This document shows positions 10,744 through 20,403 of a stretch of 64,000 nt of DNA, in pieces. The notes under the pieces were generated by a model. It had not been told where the DNA came from. It ran no database searches and was given only the letters and a program-made list of their open reading frames with translations. This DNA is from Ziziphus jujuba (taxonomy: Eukaryota > Streptophyta > Magnoliopsida > Rosales > Rhamnaceae): contig NC_083388.1 in the NCBI RefSeq assembly GCF_031755915.1, forward strand, positions 29,494,001 through 29,558,000, read 5' to 3'. Positions within the stretch are counted from its first letter, which is position 1; every line of letters starts with the position of its first letter. The position numbers were made by a program, and so were the translations under genes.

Positions 10744-11855
10744 TAAATTTTGTTCAGGTTTGATCTATCTTTATTTGCTTTATTTGTTTTTGTGTTATTC
10801 TGCAATTTTAGCATTAGGTTAAGGTTGCATCCATCCTATACACGTTCAGCATCTTAAAAAAAAAAAAAAAATTCATTCCTAGTTGAATTAGGATTTCCTA
10901 GTTTTATCGTATTTTTGTTTCCTAGTTTGTTGGTTGTCTTTTATCATTGTTCTTGTTAATTTGGTTTTTATTGATTTTTCTTTGCTGTTTTAGTCTTAAA
11001 TATTTGCATTCATATATTCAAAAAAAAAAAAAAGAAAACAAGAAAAAAAAAAGAAGTTTGCGGCAACATTTAAAAAAAAAAAAAAACTGCACATTTTGTT
11101 TATTTGGAGGTCACGGGTTTGGTGTTTGTTTTGGAGTTGGAATTGCAATTTTGGTGATTATTCTTGCTACTGCAGTTGTTTATGTTCTGTGAGTGAAAAA
11201 AAAAAAAAAAAAAATATTTCGGTTTGTTGGAGTTTGATTTGTTTGCTGGAAATTTGTTGGAGCTGCTGGTTTTTTATTATTTATTCAATATTTGAGTTGC
11301 TGGAGAATTATTTTTGCTGCTGGATATTTGGATTTTGGGTGCTTAAATTATTTGGATTAAAATTAGATAAAGGAATTGATACAAAACTTGAATTACAAGA
11401 ACAACAACCAACACTTTTCTATAATTTTGTTCTCTTTGATTCTTGTTCGTATTTGAATTTCTTTTTCTGGAATTTTATTCTTGAACTCATAATCTACTAC
11501 CATCTGGTGCAGTTTTCAAAAATTCCAACGTTTTCCCATTATTTTGTGTTTTCTTGTCTAGAAAGCCGAAAAATTAGGATTTGTTGGATTCTTTCGGTAT
11601 TGCCTACTTTTTGCTACTGCTTTGTTGATAAGTTTAATTAAAACATACTAGTGATCTAATTGCTGTTTTGTGGGTGTTTTAATTAGAACTTTGAGATAAT
11701 TCATTGAGTGGAAAAAGTCAAGAGTGTGAGAGCTTAAAAGAGGGTAAAAGCCGAAATTAGTGTGCAAACACGAGTGTCGAGACCTTGTTTGAGTGAAACA
11801 CGTGAGGGAGTGAATATTGTGAGGATTTATTTTATTTTTGCAGTATTTTACTAAC
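10744..11855 (+). other. NAG-2 untranslated leader with oligo(A) tracts
   Basis: About 1.1 kb between PBS and gag. It is T-rich and carries four oligo(A) tracts (near 10857, 11022-11051, 11071, 11196). The same arrangement is seen in NAG-3 (oligo(T) on the plus strand near 55000-55215) and in the old leader at 30890-31095, so the tracts are a family trait. No conserved ORF recognised. Confidence 0.7.
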
Positions 11856-14800
11856 ATGGCAGATTCTAGAATAAGAAGAGGGGATCCACCCTTGAGGATC
11901 AATGAGGAAGAGTCCGTAGCATTCCATGGCGATGACCGAGCTACCGGGAGTGGAGACCAAGTGGATATGAGAGCTGTGTTGGAATCAATACAGCGGGTCA
12001 GTGCTCAAGTTGAGCATGTGCATCAAAGAGTGGGAAGACTAGAAGCCTCACAAGGAAGGCCGAATACAAGAAATAGGCAAGAATTCCATGGAGGACGAGG
12101 CCGAGGACGAGGAGGTCGCGAGAGGCCGAGAGAGGAATTTGATGAGGAGCCATTCGACGGCGACTTTAAGGAAGGTATGGACGAAACCTTTCCTGTCCAA
12201 GATAGAGCTGGCCATGGGAGATATAGGAGGGAAGATACAGATGATGATTTGGGAAATATCAAGGTTAATATCCCACCTTTTATGGGTAAAAGTGATCCCG
12301 AAGCTTATTTGGAGTGGGAAGAAAAAATAGAGATGATCTTTGACTGCCACAACTATTCGGAAGGTAAGAAGGTGAAGTTGGCAGCAATGGAGTTTGGCCA
12401 TTATGCACTCCAATGGTGGACAAATGAGCAAAGTACCCGAAGGAGAGTTGGTGATGACTTAATTACAACATGGCGACAAATGAAAGGAGCCATGAGGAAG
12501 CAGTTTGTGCCATCCCATTACCATAGGTTGCTGCATCAAAGGCTTCAATCTTTGTCTCAAGGAAGTAGGTCCGTGGAGGATTATTACAAAGAGATGGAGA
12601 TGTTAATGATGAGGCTGAATACAAATGAGGATAGGGAGGCAACCATGGCAAGATTTCTTGGAGGGTTAAACCGAGACATTGCCAACCAACTTGAATTACA
12701 ACAATACTTGGAATTGGAGGAGATGTTGCATGTAGCTATTAAATTAGAGCATCAATTCAAGAGGAGGGGTGTAAGATCATGGTTTGGAGGTGTTTCCGAC
12801 AGTGGAAGGTCCAATTCTAGTGGCTGGAGGATCAATCCCATCTATGAAAGCAAGCCAAAGCCGAAAGTCAAAGAAGAAAGTTCAAATTGGCCAAGGAAGG
12901 AGACTAGAACCGAATCTGTCCAAGCACCAAAGAATGAGGTAAAATTAGATCCTAAACCTTCTAGAACTCATGATGTTGTGTGTTTTAAGTGCCAGGGAGG
13001 AGGACACATCGCTAGCCAATGCCCGAATAGAAGAATCATGGTGTTAAAGGGCAATGACGAGCTAGAATCGAAAAGTGAAGAAAGTGAGGATGAAGCCAAG
13101 CAAGAGGAGGAGGACTTGGAGGATGAAACCAAAACCTTGCAAGCATCCAATGCTGAATTAAACTTGCTTTCTAGGAGAGTACTTGCTGCATGCAAAGATG
13201 AGGATGAAATTCAAAGAGAGAACATCTTCCACACTCGATGTGAAATTCAAGGTAAGATTTGTAGTATGATTATTGATAGTAGAAGTTGTACTAATGTAAT
13301 AAGTAACCTTGTAGTTGATAAATTGGGCTTAAAAATAATTAAACATCCAGAACCTTATAGATTACAATGGCTTAATGATGGTGGTGAAATATCAGTGAAT
13401 AAACAAGCCAAAGTAAAATTTAATATAGGTAGATATGAGGATGTAGTTTTATGTGATATTGTACCCATGATTGCTGGACATATACTATTAGGTAGGCCAT
13501 GGCAATTTGATAAAGATGCTACTCATTTTGGTCGAGAAAATAGTATTGTTTTCAGGTTTAAAGGGAAAAAGGTCAAGCTGGAACCATTATCTTCTAAACA
13601 GGTTTACAAAGACCAATTACAAATGCAACAAAGGAGAGAAGCCGAAAAGCTTAAGGAAAAGGCAAGTATGGCACCAACGGCTTCACCATCCTTTCAAGAA
13701 GGTACGAATGAGGTTGTTGATCAAGGTAAGGTTTCTAAGACTCATATTGAGTGGAAACATCAAGGAAAAACCAAAAGAGAGGTGAAAGAGAGTGCCAAAC
13801 CCGAGAGCTTGGAGAAGGAAGGGAAATCTGAAGGTTTGCGCCAATCCAAGGGGGAAAAAGAAAAAGAAAGAAAAGAAAGGTCAAGTAGCAACTTTTATTT
13901 AAGTTTAGGGGATATTAATAAGGTTATTGAGTGTAAGAAATCTTTTCTGGTCATGATTTATAAAGAAAATTATTTTAATGATCAAACTAACTTTGAAGAA
14001 CTTGAATTGCCAAGTTCAATGATTTCTCTTTTAAAGGAATTTGGAGATGTCTTCCCAAATGAAATTCCAAGTGGACTACCATCCAATCAAGAGGGAAAAG
14101 GTAAGCTTGCTATCCAAGGTAAGTCTTCTAATACTCAGCTTGTGTGGAAATATTTTAATAAAACCAAGAGTGAAAAATTTGGTGCAAAAGCCGAGAGTGA
14201 GGAAGGTGAGATGGCATTGAGTGAGAAAGAAAAAGGAAGACAAGAAAGGAAGAATATAAATTTTTATCTTAGCTTTGGTGATGTTAATAAAGTAATTATG
14301 AATAATAAATCATTGCTGACCATGAATTTTAAGGATACTTATTTAAAGATGTCTTTATTGCATAGAACTTTATCTGCATTGTTGAGAGCTTTACTTAGTG
14401 GCAATTTGAAAATTTGGGAAATATTGTTTACTAACTTTAAAAAGTGTAATTTTTCCCATAATGAGAATGTATTTCTAGATTCTGTTGTAATAGTGTTTGA
14501 CCCAGGAGAATTGGTTTGGTTACACTTACGAAAGGAAAGGTTTCCTAAACAAAGTAAGTCAAAGCTCATGCCGCCTATGGATGGACTTTTTCAAGTTTTG
14601 GAGCTGAATAACAAGAATGCCTACAAGCTTGATTTACCGGGTGAGTATAACATGAGTGCTGCATTTAATGTTGCTGATTTAACTCCTTTTTCTGCAGGTG
14701 ATGATCTTGATTTGAGGACAAATCCTTTTCAAGAGGAGGGGAATGATGTGATTCCGCCCGAGGCCGCTCAACCGATAACCCACTGGGGTGCTGACTCGAC

Positions 14801-14930
14801 ACGGATGAGGACTAGGCCAATCACAAGAGCTCAAATTAAGAGATTTAAGTACAACCTGGGAGTATTTATACAGGGGATAATCAATCTCAATAGAGCTTGT
14901 CCATACTTGAAGCTACAAAGCCTATTCTAA
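11856..14930 (+). CDS. NAG-2 Gag-protease-IN(C-term) polyprotein, 1024 aa
   Basis: Single open frame from ATG (MADSRIRRGDPP). Residues about 78-93 are Arg/Gly-rich; 129-304 the Ty3-type Gag capsid region (AYLEWEEKIEMIF, WWTNEQ, RFLGGLN); 376-389 a CCHC knuckle (C376, C379, H384, C389); about 400-430 acidic; protease from about 465 with D474-S475-R476 where NAG-1 and NAG-3 have DSG, so proteolysis is probably lost; HILLGRPW follows. Then a Lys/Glu-rich linker, an RT-entry remnant (LLKEFGDVFPNEIPSGLP, 725-742) with no RT behind it, a second copy of the linker motif (NFYLSLGDINKVI and NFYLSFGDVNKVI), an integrase-core scrap (837-855), and the integrase C-terminal domain (GELVWLHLRKERF from 884; GPF triplet changed to DGLF at 909). 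Residues 964-1024 are encoded inside the 3' LTR. Full Ty3 polyproteins are about 1400-1600 aa. Confidence 0.92.
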   Translation: MADSRIRRGDPPLRINEEESVAFHGDDRATGSGDQVDMRAVLESIQRVSAQVEHVHQRVGRLEASQGRPNTRNRQEFHGGRGRGRGGRERPREEFDEEPFDGDFKEGMDETFPVQDRAGHGRYRREDTDDDLGNIKVNIPPFMGKSDPEAYLEWEEKIEMIFDCHNYSEGKKVKLAAMEFGHYALQWWTNEQSTRRRVGDDLITTWRQMKGAMRKQFVPSHYHRLLHQRLQSLSQGSRSVEDYYKEMEMLMMRLNTNEDREATMARFLGGLNRDIANQLELQQYLELEEMLHVAIKLEHQFKRRGVRSWFGGVSDSGRSNSSGWRINPIYESKPKPKVKEESSNWPRKETRTESVQAPKNEVKLDPKPSRTHDVVCFKCQGGGHIASQCPNRRIMVLKGNDELESKSEESEDEAKQEEEDLEDETKTLQASNAELNLLSRRVLAACKDEDEIQRENIFHTRCEIQGKICSMIIDSRSCTNVISNLVVDKLGLKIIKHPEPYRLQWLNDGGEISVNKQAKVKFNIGRYEDVVLCDIVPMIAGHILLGRPWQFDKDATHFGRENSIVFRFKGKKVKLEPLSSKQVYKDQLQMQQRREAEKLKEKASMAPTASPSFQEGTNEVVDQGKVSKTHIEWKHQGKTKREVKESAKPESLEKEGKSEGLRQSKGEKEKERKERSSSNFYLSLGDINKVIECKKSFLVMIYKENYFNDQTNFEELELPSSMISLLKEFGDVFPNEIPSGLPSNQEGKGKLAIQGKSSNTQLVWKYFNKTKSEKFGAKAESEEGEMALSEKEKGRQERKNINFYLSFGDVNKVIMNNKSLLTMNFKDTYLKMSLLHRTLSALLRALLSGNLKIWEILFTNFKKCNFSHNENVFLDSVVIVFDPGELVWLHLRKERFPKQSKSKLMPPMDGLFQVLELNNKNAYKLDLPGEYNMSAAFNVADLTPFSAGDDLDLRTNPFQEEGNDVIPPEAAQPITHWGADSTRMRTRPITRAQIKRFKYNLGVFIQGIINLNRACPYLKLQSLF
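14731..14743 (+). other. Polypurine tract, NAG-2
   Basis: AAGAGGAGGGGAA immediately before the 3' LTR; it lies inside the coding region, encoding the EEG of the polyprotein. Confidence 0.8.
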
Positions 14931-15879
14931 GCATCCAAGTGGTGGAAGCCGATACGGACCCGGGTGACGGTTTTGGTACATTTTTGGAGTCCGGGAAGCA
15001 TGAAATGGTTCCAATGATTTATGGGTTCAATACATATGCCTAGGAGGTCATGGAATCAAGTTAAATCAGCCTCAAATGCAATGAAAAAGGGCTTGTACGG
15101 ACAGCATCAACAATTTGGCCGAATTTGCTGTATTGCTTGCTGGCTTTACTGTATTTTACTGTATTAGCCTTTTCTTATTTTTCCAAGCATGGGCAACGTG
15201 TGGGACTTCATATTCAGCTTATTTGGCATCCTAAAAAGCATCTAGAAGCTGATTTGAAGCTCAAAGAGGTCAAAGATTGGTCAAAGTCAAATTAGTCAAA
15301 AAACTAGTATTATAGTTTCCTAATTTGATTCTACTTTTTGTTTTAGGAAATTACCATTACTTTTTAGTTTTTATTTATTTATTTTCTGAAAAAATAAGTT
15401 TAGAAAAGTTATTATTTTATTATTTTCATTGTAAATTAATTAATTCCTAATTCAAACTAAAGGAATTAATTAATCCAAATTAGATTAGGAAAGGAGTGAG
15501 AATTTCGGCCACCATAGAACTCTTTATTGTGTGGCCTATTTTACCTAGGGTTTTTAGGGTTTACTTTGTTTCTTTCAAAGCCTATTTAAAGGCTTATTTT
15601 TCAATATGAATACAACTTTGATTTGATTAAGAAAATACTTGTGAGATTAATTATCTCTTTGTTCTTTGAGAACACCTAAAACACCATTAGAGAATTGGTT
15701 GTTTTAGCTTGACTTATCAATAGGTTTTCCATCCCCTATTGTGGCGTCTTCATTATACCAAGGTTTCTAACCACAGGTTGGTTAGGGGTTGAGGTCCATT
15801 CCATTAGAACTTGAACTTAATTAAAGATCCGGGCTAATATAATACGGGTTTAGGAGCAGGTCGTCCTAGGTTCGTATCA
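14744..15879 (+). repeat. NAG-2 3' LTR
   Basis: 1136 bp, TGATGTG...GTATCA, followed by the CCCAT duplication. The coding frame runs 187 bases into it. Confidence 0.92.
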
Positions 15880-15884
15880 CCCAT

Positions 15885-16187
15885 TGACTTACCCATACTT
15901 TTTTATTATTATACTATTAAATTGTTATTATTTTGTGTGTGTTAAAATTAATGGATAAGTCTCACCTGTAGAGACTATAGAAAGTCCAGGACAAGCAAAC
16001 AAATATATGTCATACCGTATTTTTTGAGATTAAGGTTTTCAGAGATCTGAGAGTGGTTTGAGAGTAGTGTGTCCATAGGCACTACTTTACATTGTTTTCT
16101 ATTTTGTAGGATTAAAGATTTAATTTATCAATGGCTGCATTGGGAGGTAAGTAATTATGCTTTAATGGAATTTATTATGTATATTTA
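15885..16187. other. Flank between NAG-2 and Gypsy-T
   Basis: About 300 bp of AT-rich DNA, nothing recognised with confidence. Confidence 0.4.
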
Positions 16188-19051
16188 TGTCAGGACCCGC
16201 CCAGAATTCCTTCCCCGAAACCCTAGACAAGCCCTGATCCCAGGGAAATACCACCGAACCTTCCAACGGAAAATCCGGCAGCACCTCCCCTAAGGGTAGG
16301 ACTTACCAAAAATTACCTACACTGAAAACACACTTTTATAATCATCCCCTTATTCCTCCCGCAAAACTACAAATTGATTCCACAAATTTACAGCACTTCA
16401 CAACAATAATGGTAAACCAGTGCATAAATAAAACATAAGTGTCCAAATAGTATACAGAGCTTTTATGAAGCGCTATTCAACAGAAATACAACAAGGATGA
16501 AAGAAATAATACAACTGAAAGGAATGAGTACAAAAGTACTTCTCAAAACACGATAGCAGCGGAGAACTGGTTCGCCCTGGAAGAACGTCTATCACCCCTT
16601 GCACCTAAAGGAACGGAACTTAAAAAGGTGAGATATTAATCATCCCAATGAGTGACCCTAGCTACTGAACACTTTTAATAATAATAATAATAATATGACA
16701 AATAAGGGAATTGAATTAATACCAACAATTAATAAATAAATAATAATAACAGTTGGAAATAATAATTTTTTCCTCAAAACTCTCACTAATCACTCCATTG
16801 GAAATGTTCCCTTTTTAAAACAATTTCACAAAACCCGATATTCGTACTTCCCGAAAACCAAGGGACCAAACCATTTGATAAACAATAAATAAATAAATTT
16901 GAACACTTTTGGGGTTTGGAACTTTATCTGAAAAATCACACTTGACGCACCATACCATATACCGGTGATGCCCTCCGATACCCAGCGTCCTGAGCACCGA
17001 ATGGCGGGGAGATTAAAGAGAAAAACTTGCAAATGGCACTTCGGCGTCCCGACAGTACCGCTGCTGAAATCGTCATCCCGGCCAAAGAGGGGGGCGGCTA
17101 TGGCCAATAACAAACTTGCCTGCCCACGGTCCAATGGCAACTCACGGGAGACATAATAATACTTGCGCGTTGAACCACATATACATATACCAGAACACCA
17201 ATACTGTATGAATGCGTCTAAAATAATTATTAAATCAACCGTACCGTTCTTTCCAAAATTTACCATGGGAAATATACCAAATTTTCACACTTACCATCCC
17301 ACCTATTTTTATTTAACAAACCGGTACGAAAACATCGATAACAAATAAACCAAAATTTTCTCGTAATACGAGGTTTACAATAAAAATACCATGGGCATAA
17401 TTATAAAATTAAACCACCGATTTAAACGAATATTTTCATAAAATATTTAAACCAATTATTCCCAAAAATAATACTTAAAACCACGTACGATTCTTACCGA
17501 AATATACTTTGCTCATGCATAATAAATAAATTAAACCACAATAAAATAATAATTAAATCGTAACACATGAGCATAATTCAAATACCATTTAAACATAATT
17601 AATTGCCCAAAATATTTTTTAAAGGTGGGTCACTCACCTTAAGCGCGTAAATCAGCTAAGATCCTCCGCAGGATCAACTCCACTACTTGTACGCGCACCT
17701 AACACATCCACAGTATACCAACCAAATATATTAATATTTTAATCGGGTAACTCCCAAATGGGTACCCGGGGAGTGAACACGAACGACAACTAAAAGTTAC
17801 GAGTTATATACCCAATCGAAGCTTGAGTGATGAGGATCACGAATTCGGTCTTACTTTCCGGAGATCGGACCCGAGGTGGTCGGAATCTCGCCGGAAAGCT
17901 TTCGGGATTTGACTCTGCAATTCTCCCAAACCATCACGAATTGGTGGAAAACGATGCTGGATTTAGATTCAGGAGGTCGAAAACGGTGGACAAGGACTGG
18001 CGGTGCGACTGGGTACTCGCCGGAACAGTAACTTCCAGCGAGCCACCGCGGTCACCGGCAACCATTGCCAACGGCGGGACCTGCGGTGGCCGTTGGCTGA
18101 GATTTTTGGCGATTTTGTAGATCGAGGGGAGAGGATTCCAACGGGACCGGCGGTGAGGCAAACGGAGGCCGGACGGCGGAGAAATCAGGGTTTGAAGATT
18201 TTCGGCCCCTCGCCGGAAAACGCTCTGATCTAAGCGCGCCGGAGGTCCGGTGGCCATGAAATTTGGTGGGTAGGCCAGACTTGAGGAGGTGGTGAGGGGT
18301 GGCTGGTGCATGTGGCCTAATAATGGCCGAAAACAGGGCAACCGGCGGTGGAGGGAAAAATCACCGCCGAACTTCGCCGCCTCGATCTGGGCGCGTCCGG
18401 CGACCAACGGCAGTGAGATTTTGGGGTTTGGCCGGAAATGGGGAGAGGCTTCCGTCTGGCCGGCGCGTGTAACGTGAATCGGCCTGAAAATTTGTCGGAA
18501 TCCGGTGGCCGGTCGTCTCTCTCTCTCTCTCTCCTCTCTCTTTCTCTCTCCTCCCCGAGATTTTTGTCAAATAAAAGCCACCGTGGTGACACTGTTCATC
18601 CACGTGGACCAATCAGGTGATGACACATGGCGTTACTGTGCACTTAAGCCAGATATAATAAAATATTACGGTATCTAGTAAACTTCAAATGCCCATAACT
18701 TTTTAACCAAATGTCCGATTTAAGCATGCCGCTCGTCTATGAACTTGTATCGACGAGTACTTTACAACCATACCAGAGTCAAAACAAAATTACACAACAA
18801 GAAAAAGTCAACTTCCAGCACCTTTTGGACTGTTTGCACCTCGACTTGTTTTGCCCATAACTTTCAAACCGTAGCTCTGTTTTCGACGTGCTACTAGTCT
18901 ACGAACTCGGGGCATCATGCACTTCGCCAGGGTACCCTGCTCAACTAGAAATTCCAACTGGATCAAAAAGTCAACTTTTGACCCGTTCGATCAACGGTCA
19001 ACCTTGGTCAATGTGCACGGATTCCGGTGTGATTTGGGACGGGGTGTTACA
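16188..19051 (-). repeat. Gypsy-T 3' LTR, 2.86 kb
   Basis: On the minus strand it starts TGTAACACCCCGTCCC just after a polypurine run (AAGGGGGGAGG) and ends GGGTCCTGACA. The low end matches 23736-24608. It contains a GC-rich block at 17820-18640 and a CT repeat at 18516-18554. Small open stretches inside it on both strands show no domain and are taken as chance. Confidence 0.88.
18516..18554. repeat. (CT)n microsatellite
   Basis: CT-rich simple repeat with minor interruptions within the Gypsy-T LTR; explains Arg/Glu-rich chance ORFs nearby. Confidence 0.85.
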
Positions 19052-19116
19052 ACCTCCCCCCTTATAAAAATTTCATCCTCGAAATTCCGCACGTCACTGG
19101 AACAGATAAGGATACG

Positions 19117-20343
19117 TCACTGCGCTTCGGGCTCCCACGTTGCTTCCTCGACTAAATGGTTCCGCCGTAGAACTTTAACTAGAGGAATAGTCTTGTTACG
19201 TAGCACCCACTCATCGCGATCCAAAATCTGCACTAGCTGCTCAACATATGAAAGATCTTCCCTTAATTCTATGTCCGGACTCTCGAGTACTTGTGAAGGG
19301 TCTGCGATGTATTTCCGTAGCATCGAAACATGAAACACATTGTGCACTCAGGCTAGCTCTTCCAGTAACGCCAATCTATAAGCCATGGGGCCAATCCTCT
19401 CCGTAATTTCATAAGGCCCAATATAACAAGGACCCAACTTACCTCGTCGACCAAAGCGTACTACTCCCTTCCATGGAGATAACTTTAGGAATACCCAATC
19501 TCCTACTTCAAATTCCAAATCCTTCCTACACACATCGGCGTAACTCTTCTGTCGATCTTGGGCAACCTTCAACTGATCCTTAATGATTTTCACCTTGTCC
19601 AAAGTCATCCTTAAATACTCAGATCCAACCGCATTATTCGTTGCAAGGAGTCTCTCTTCTCCTACCTCACTCCAATACAAGGGTGTCCGACAATGCCTCC
19701 CATATAAAGCTTCATACGGGGACATCCCAATACTCGCCTGATAACTGTTGTTGTAGACAAATTCTATCAATGGTAATTGTTCATCCCAGCTACCACGAAA
19801 TTGCATAATACAAGACCTTAGCATGTCTTCTAATGTCTAAATTGTGCGCTCAGCTTATCCATCAGATTGCGGGTGAAAAGCAGTGCTGTAGTTAAGTCTT
19901 GCTCCTAGTGCATCAGCCAACTTCCGCCATAGTCGTGAAGTAAAACGCGGATCTCGATCGGAGACGATGGCTAACGGTACCCTATGAAGACTTACAATAC
20001 GTTGCACGAACAACTGGGCTAACTTCTCGGGATAGAAGCGCTCTCTTACAGGTAGAAAGTGCGCTAACTTGGTAAGACGATTGATGATTACCCAAATGCC
20101 ATCATACCTTCTAGGTGTGGGAGGAAGCTTGAATACGAAGTCCATGTTGAGTTCTTCCCACTTCCACACGGGAATAGGTAAAGACTGAAGTAGTCCCGAA
20201 GGCTTCTGTCTTTCTGCCTTTACTTGTTGACAGACCAAACACCTTGATACAAAATCTGCCACTTCTCTCTTCATGCCAATCCACCAATAATACTTAACAA
20301 GCGTTCGGTACATTTTGGTACTTCCAGGATGCATCGCATACAT
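19117..20343 (-). pseudogene. Gypsy-T integrase with chromodomain-like tail
   Basis: Integrase of a Ty3 chromovirus. Order on the minus strand: zinc-binding HHCC region (HPGSTKMY...RCLVCQQVK), catalytic core with Asp in ELNMDFVFKLP and in IVSDRDPRF, then AFHPQSDG followed by two stops (CAA to TAA and CAG to TAG) just around the catalytic Glu of AERTI. Next come YNNSYQASIGMSPYEALYG, the C-terminal domain (GDWVFLKLSPWKG, GKLGPCYIGPYEI) and, after another stop, a chromodomain-like segment (ILDRDEWVLRNKTIPLVKV...EEATWEPE). Open pieces: 20343-19855, 19824-19348, 19347-19117. Nonfunctional. Confidence 0.88.
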
Positions 20344-20403
20344 CGAGCTATGCGCCTTTTCTAAAATCTCCCTCTTGAGTTCTGGGATATCAGGAACGCA
20401 AAG

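Larger units (their letters stand above)
9711..15879 (+). mobile_element. NAG-2: complete RT-less Ty3-type LTR element
   Basis: Complete 6.17-kb non-autonomous LTR retrotransposon. 5' LTR 9711-10729, PBS 10732-10743, leader, one uninterrupted ORF 11856-14930, polypurine tract 14731-14743, 3' LTR 14744-15879, with perfect target duplication CCCAT (9706-9710 and 15880-15884). The two LTRs look nearly identical except for one deletion in the 5' LTR, so insertion is fairly recent. The architecture (gag, protease, linker, integrase C-terminus; no RT, RNase H or integrase core) is shared with NAG-1 and NAG-3. It would need enzymes from an autonomous relative; TR-GAG elements and non-autonomous rice centromeric elements are known parallels. 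Confidence 0.95.

Noticed and set aside
11836..11845. TTTTTGCAG just before the NAG-2 gag ATG, like a 3' splice site
   Set aside because: NAG-3 has TTGCAT at the same place, so the AG is not conserved; no matching donor was identified.
17827..18620. Several overlapping open stretches on both strands
   Set aside because: They lie in the GC-rich part of an LTR and over a CT microsatellite, where stop codons are rare by composition.
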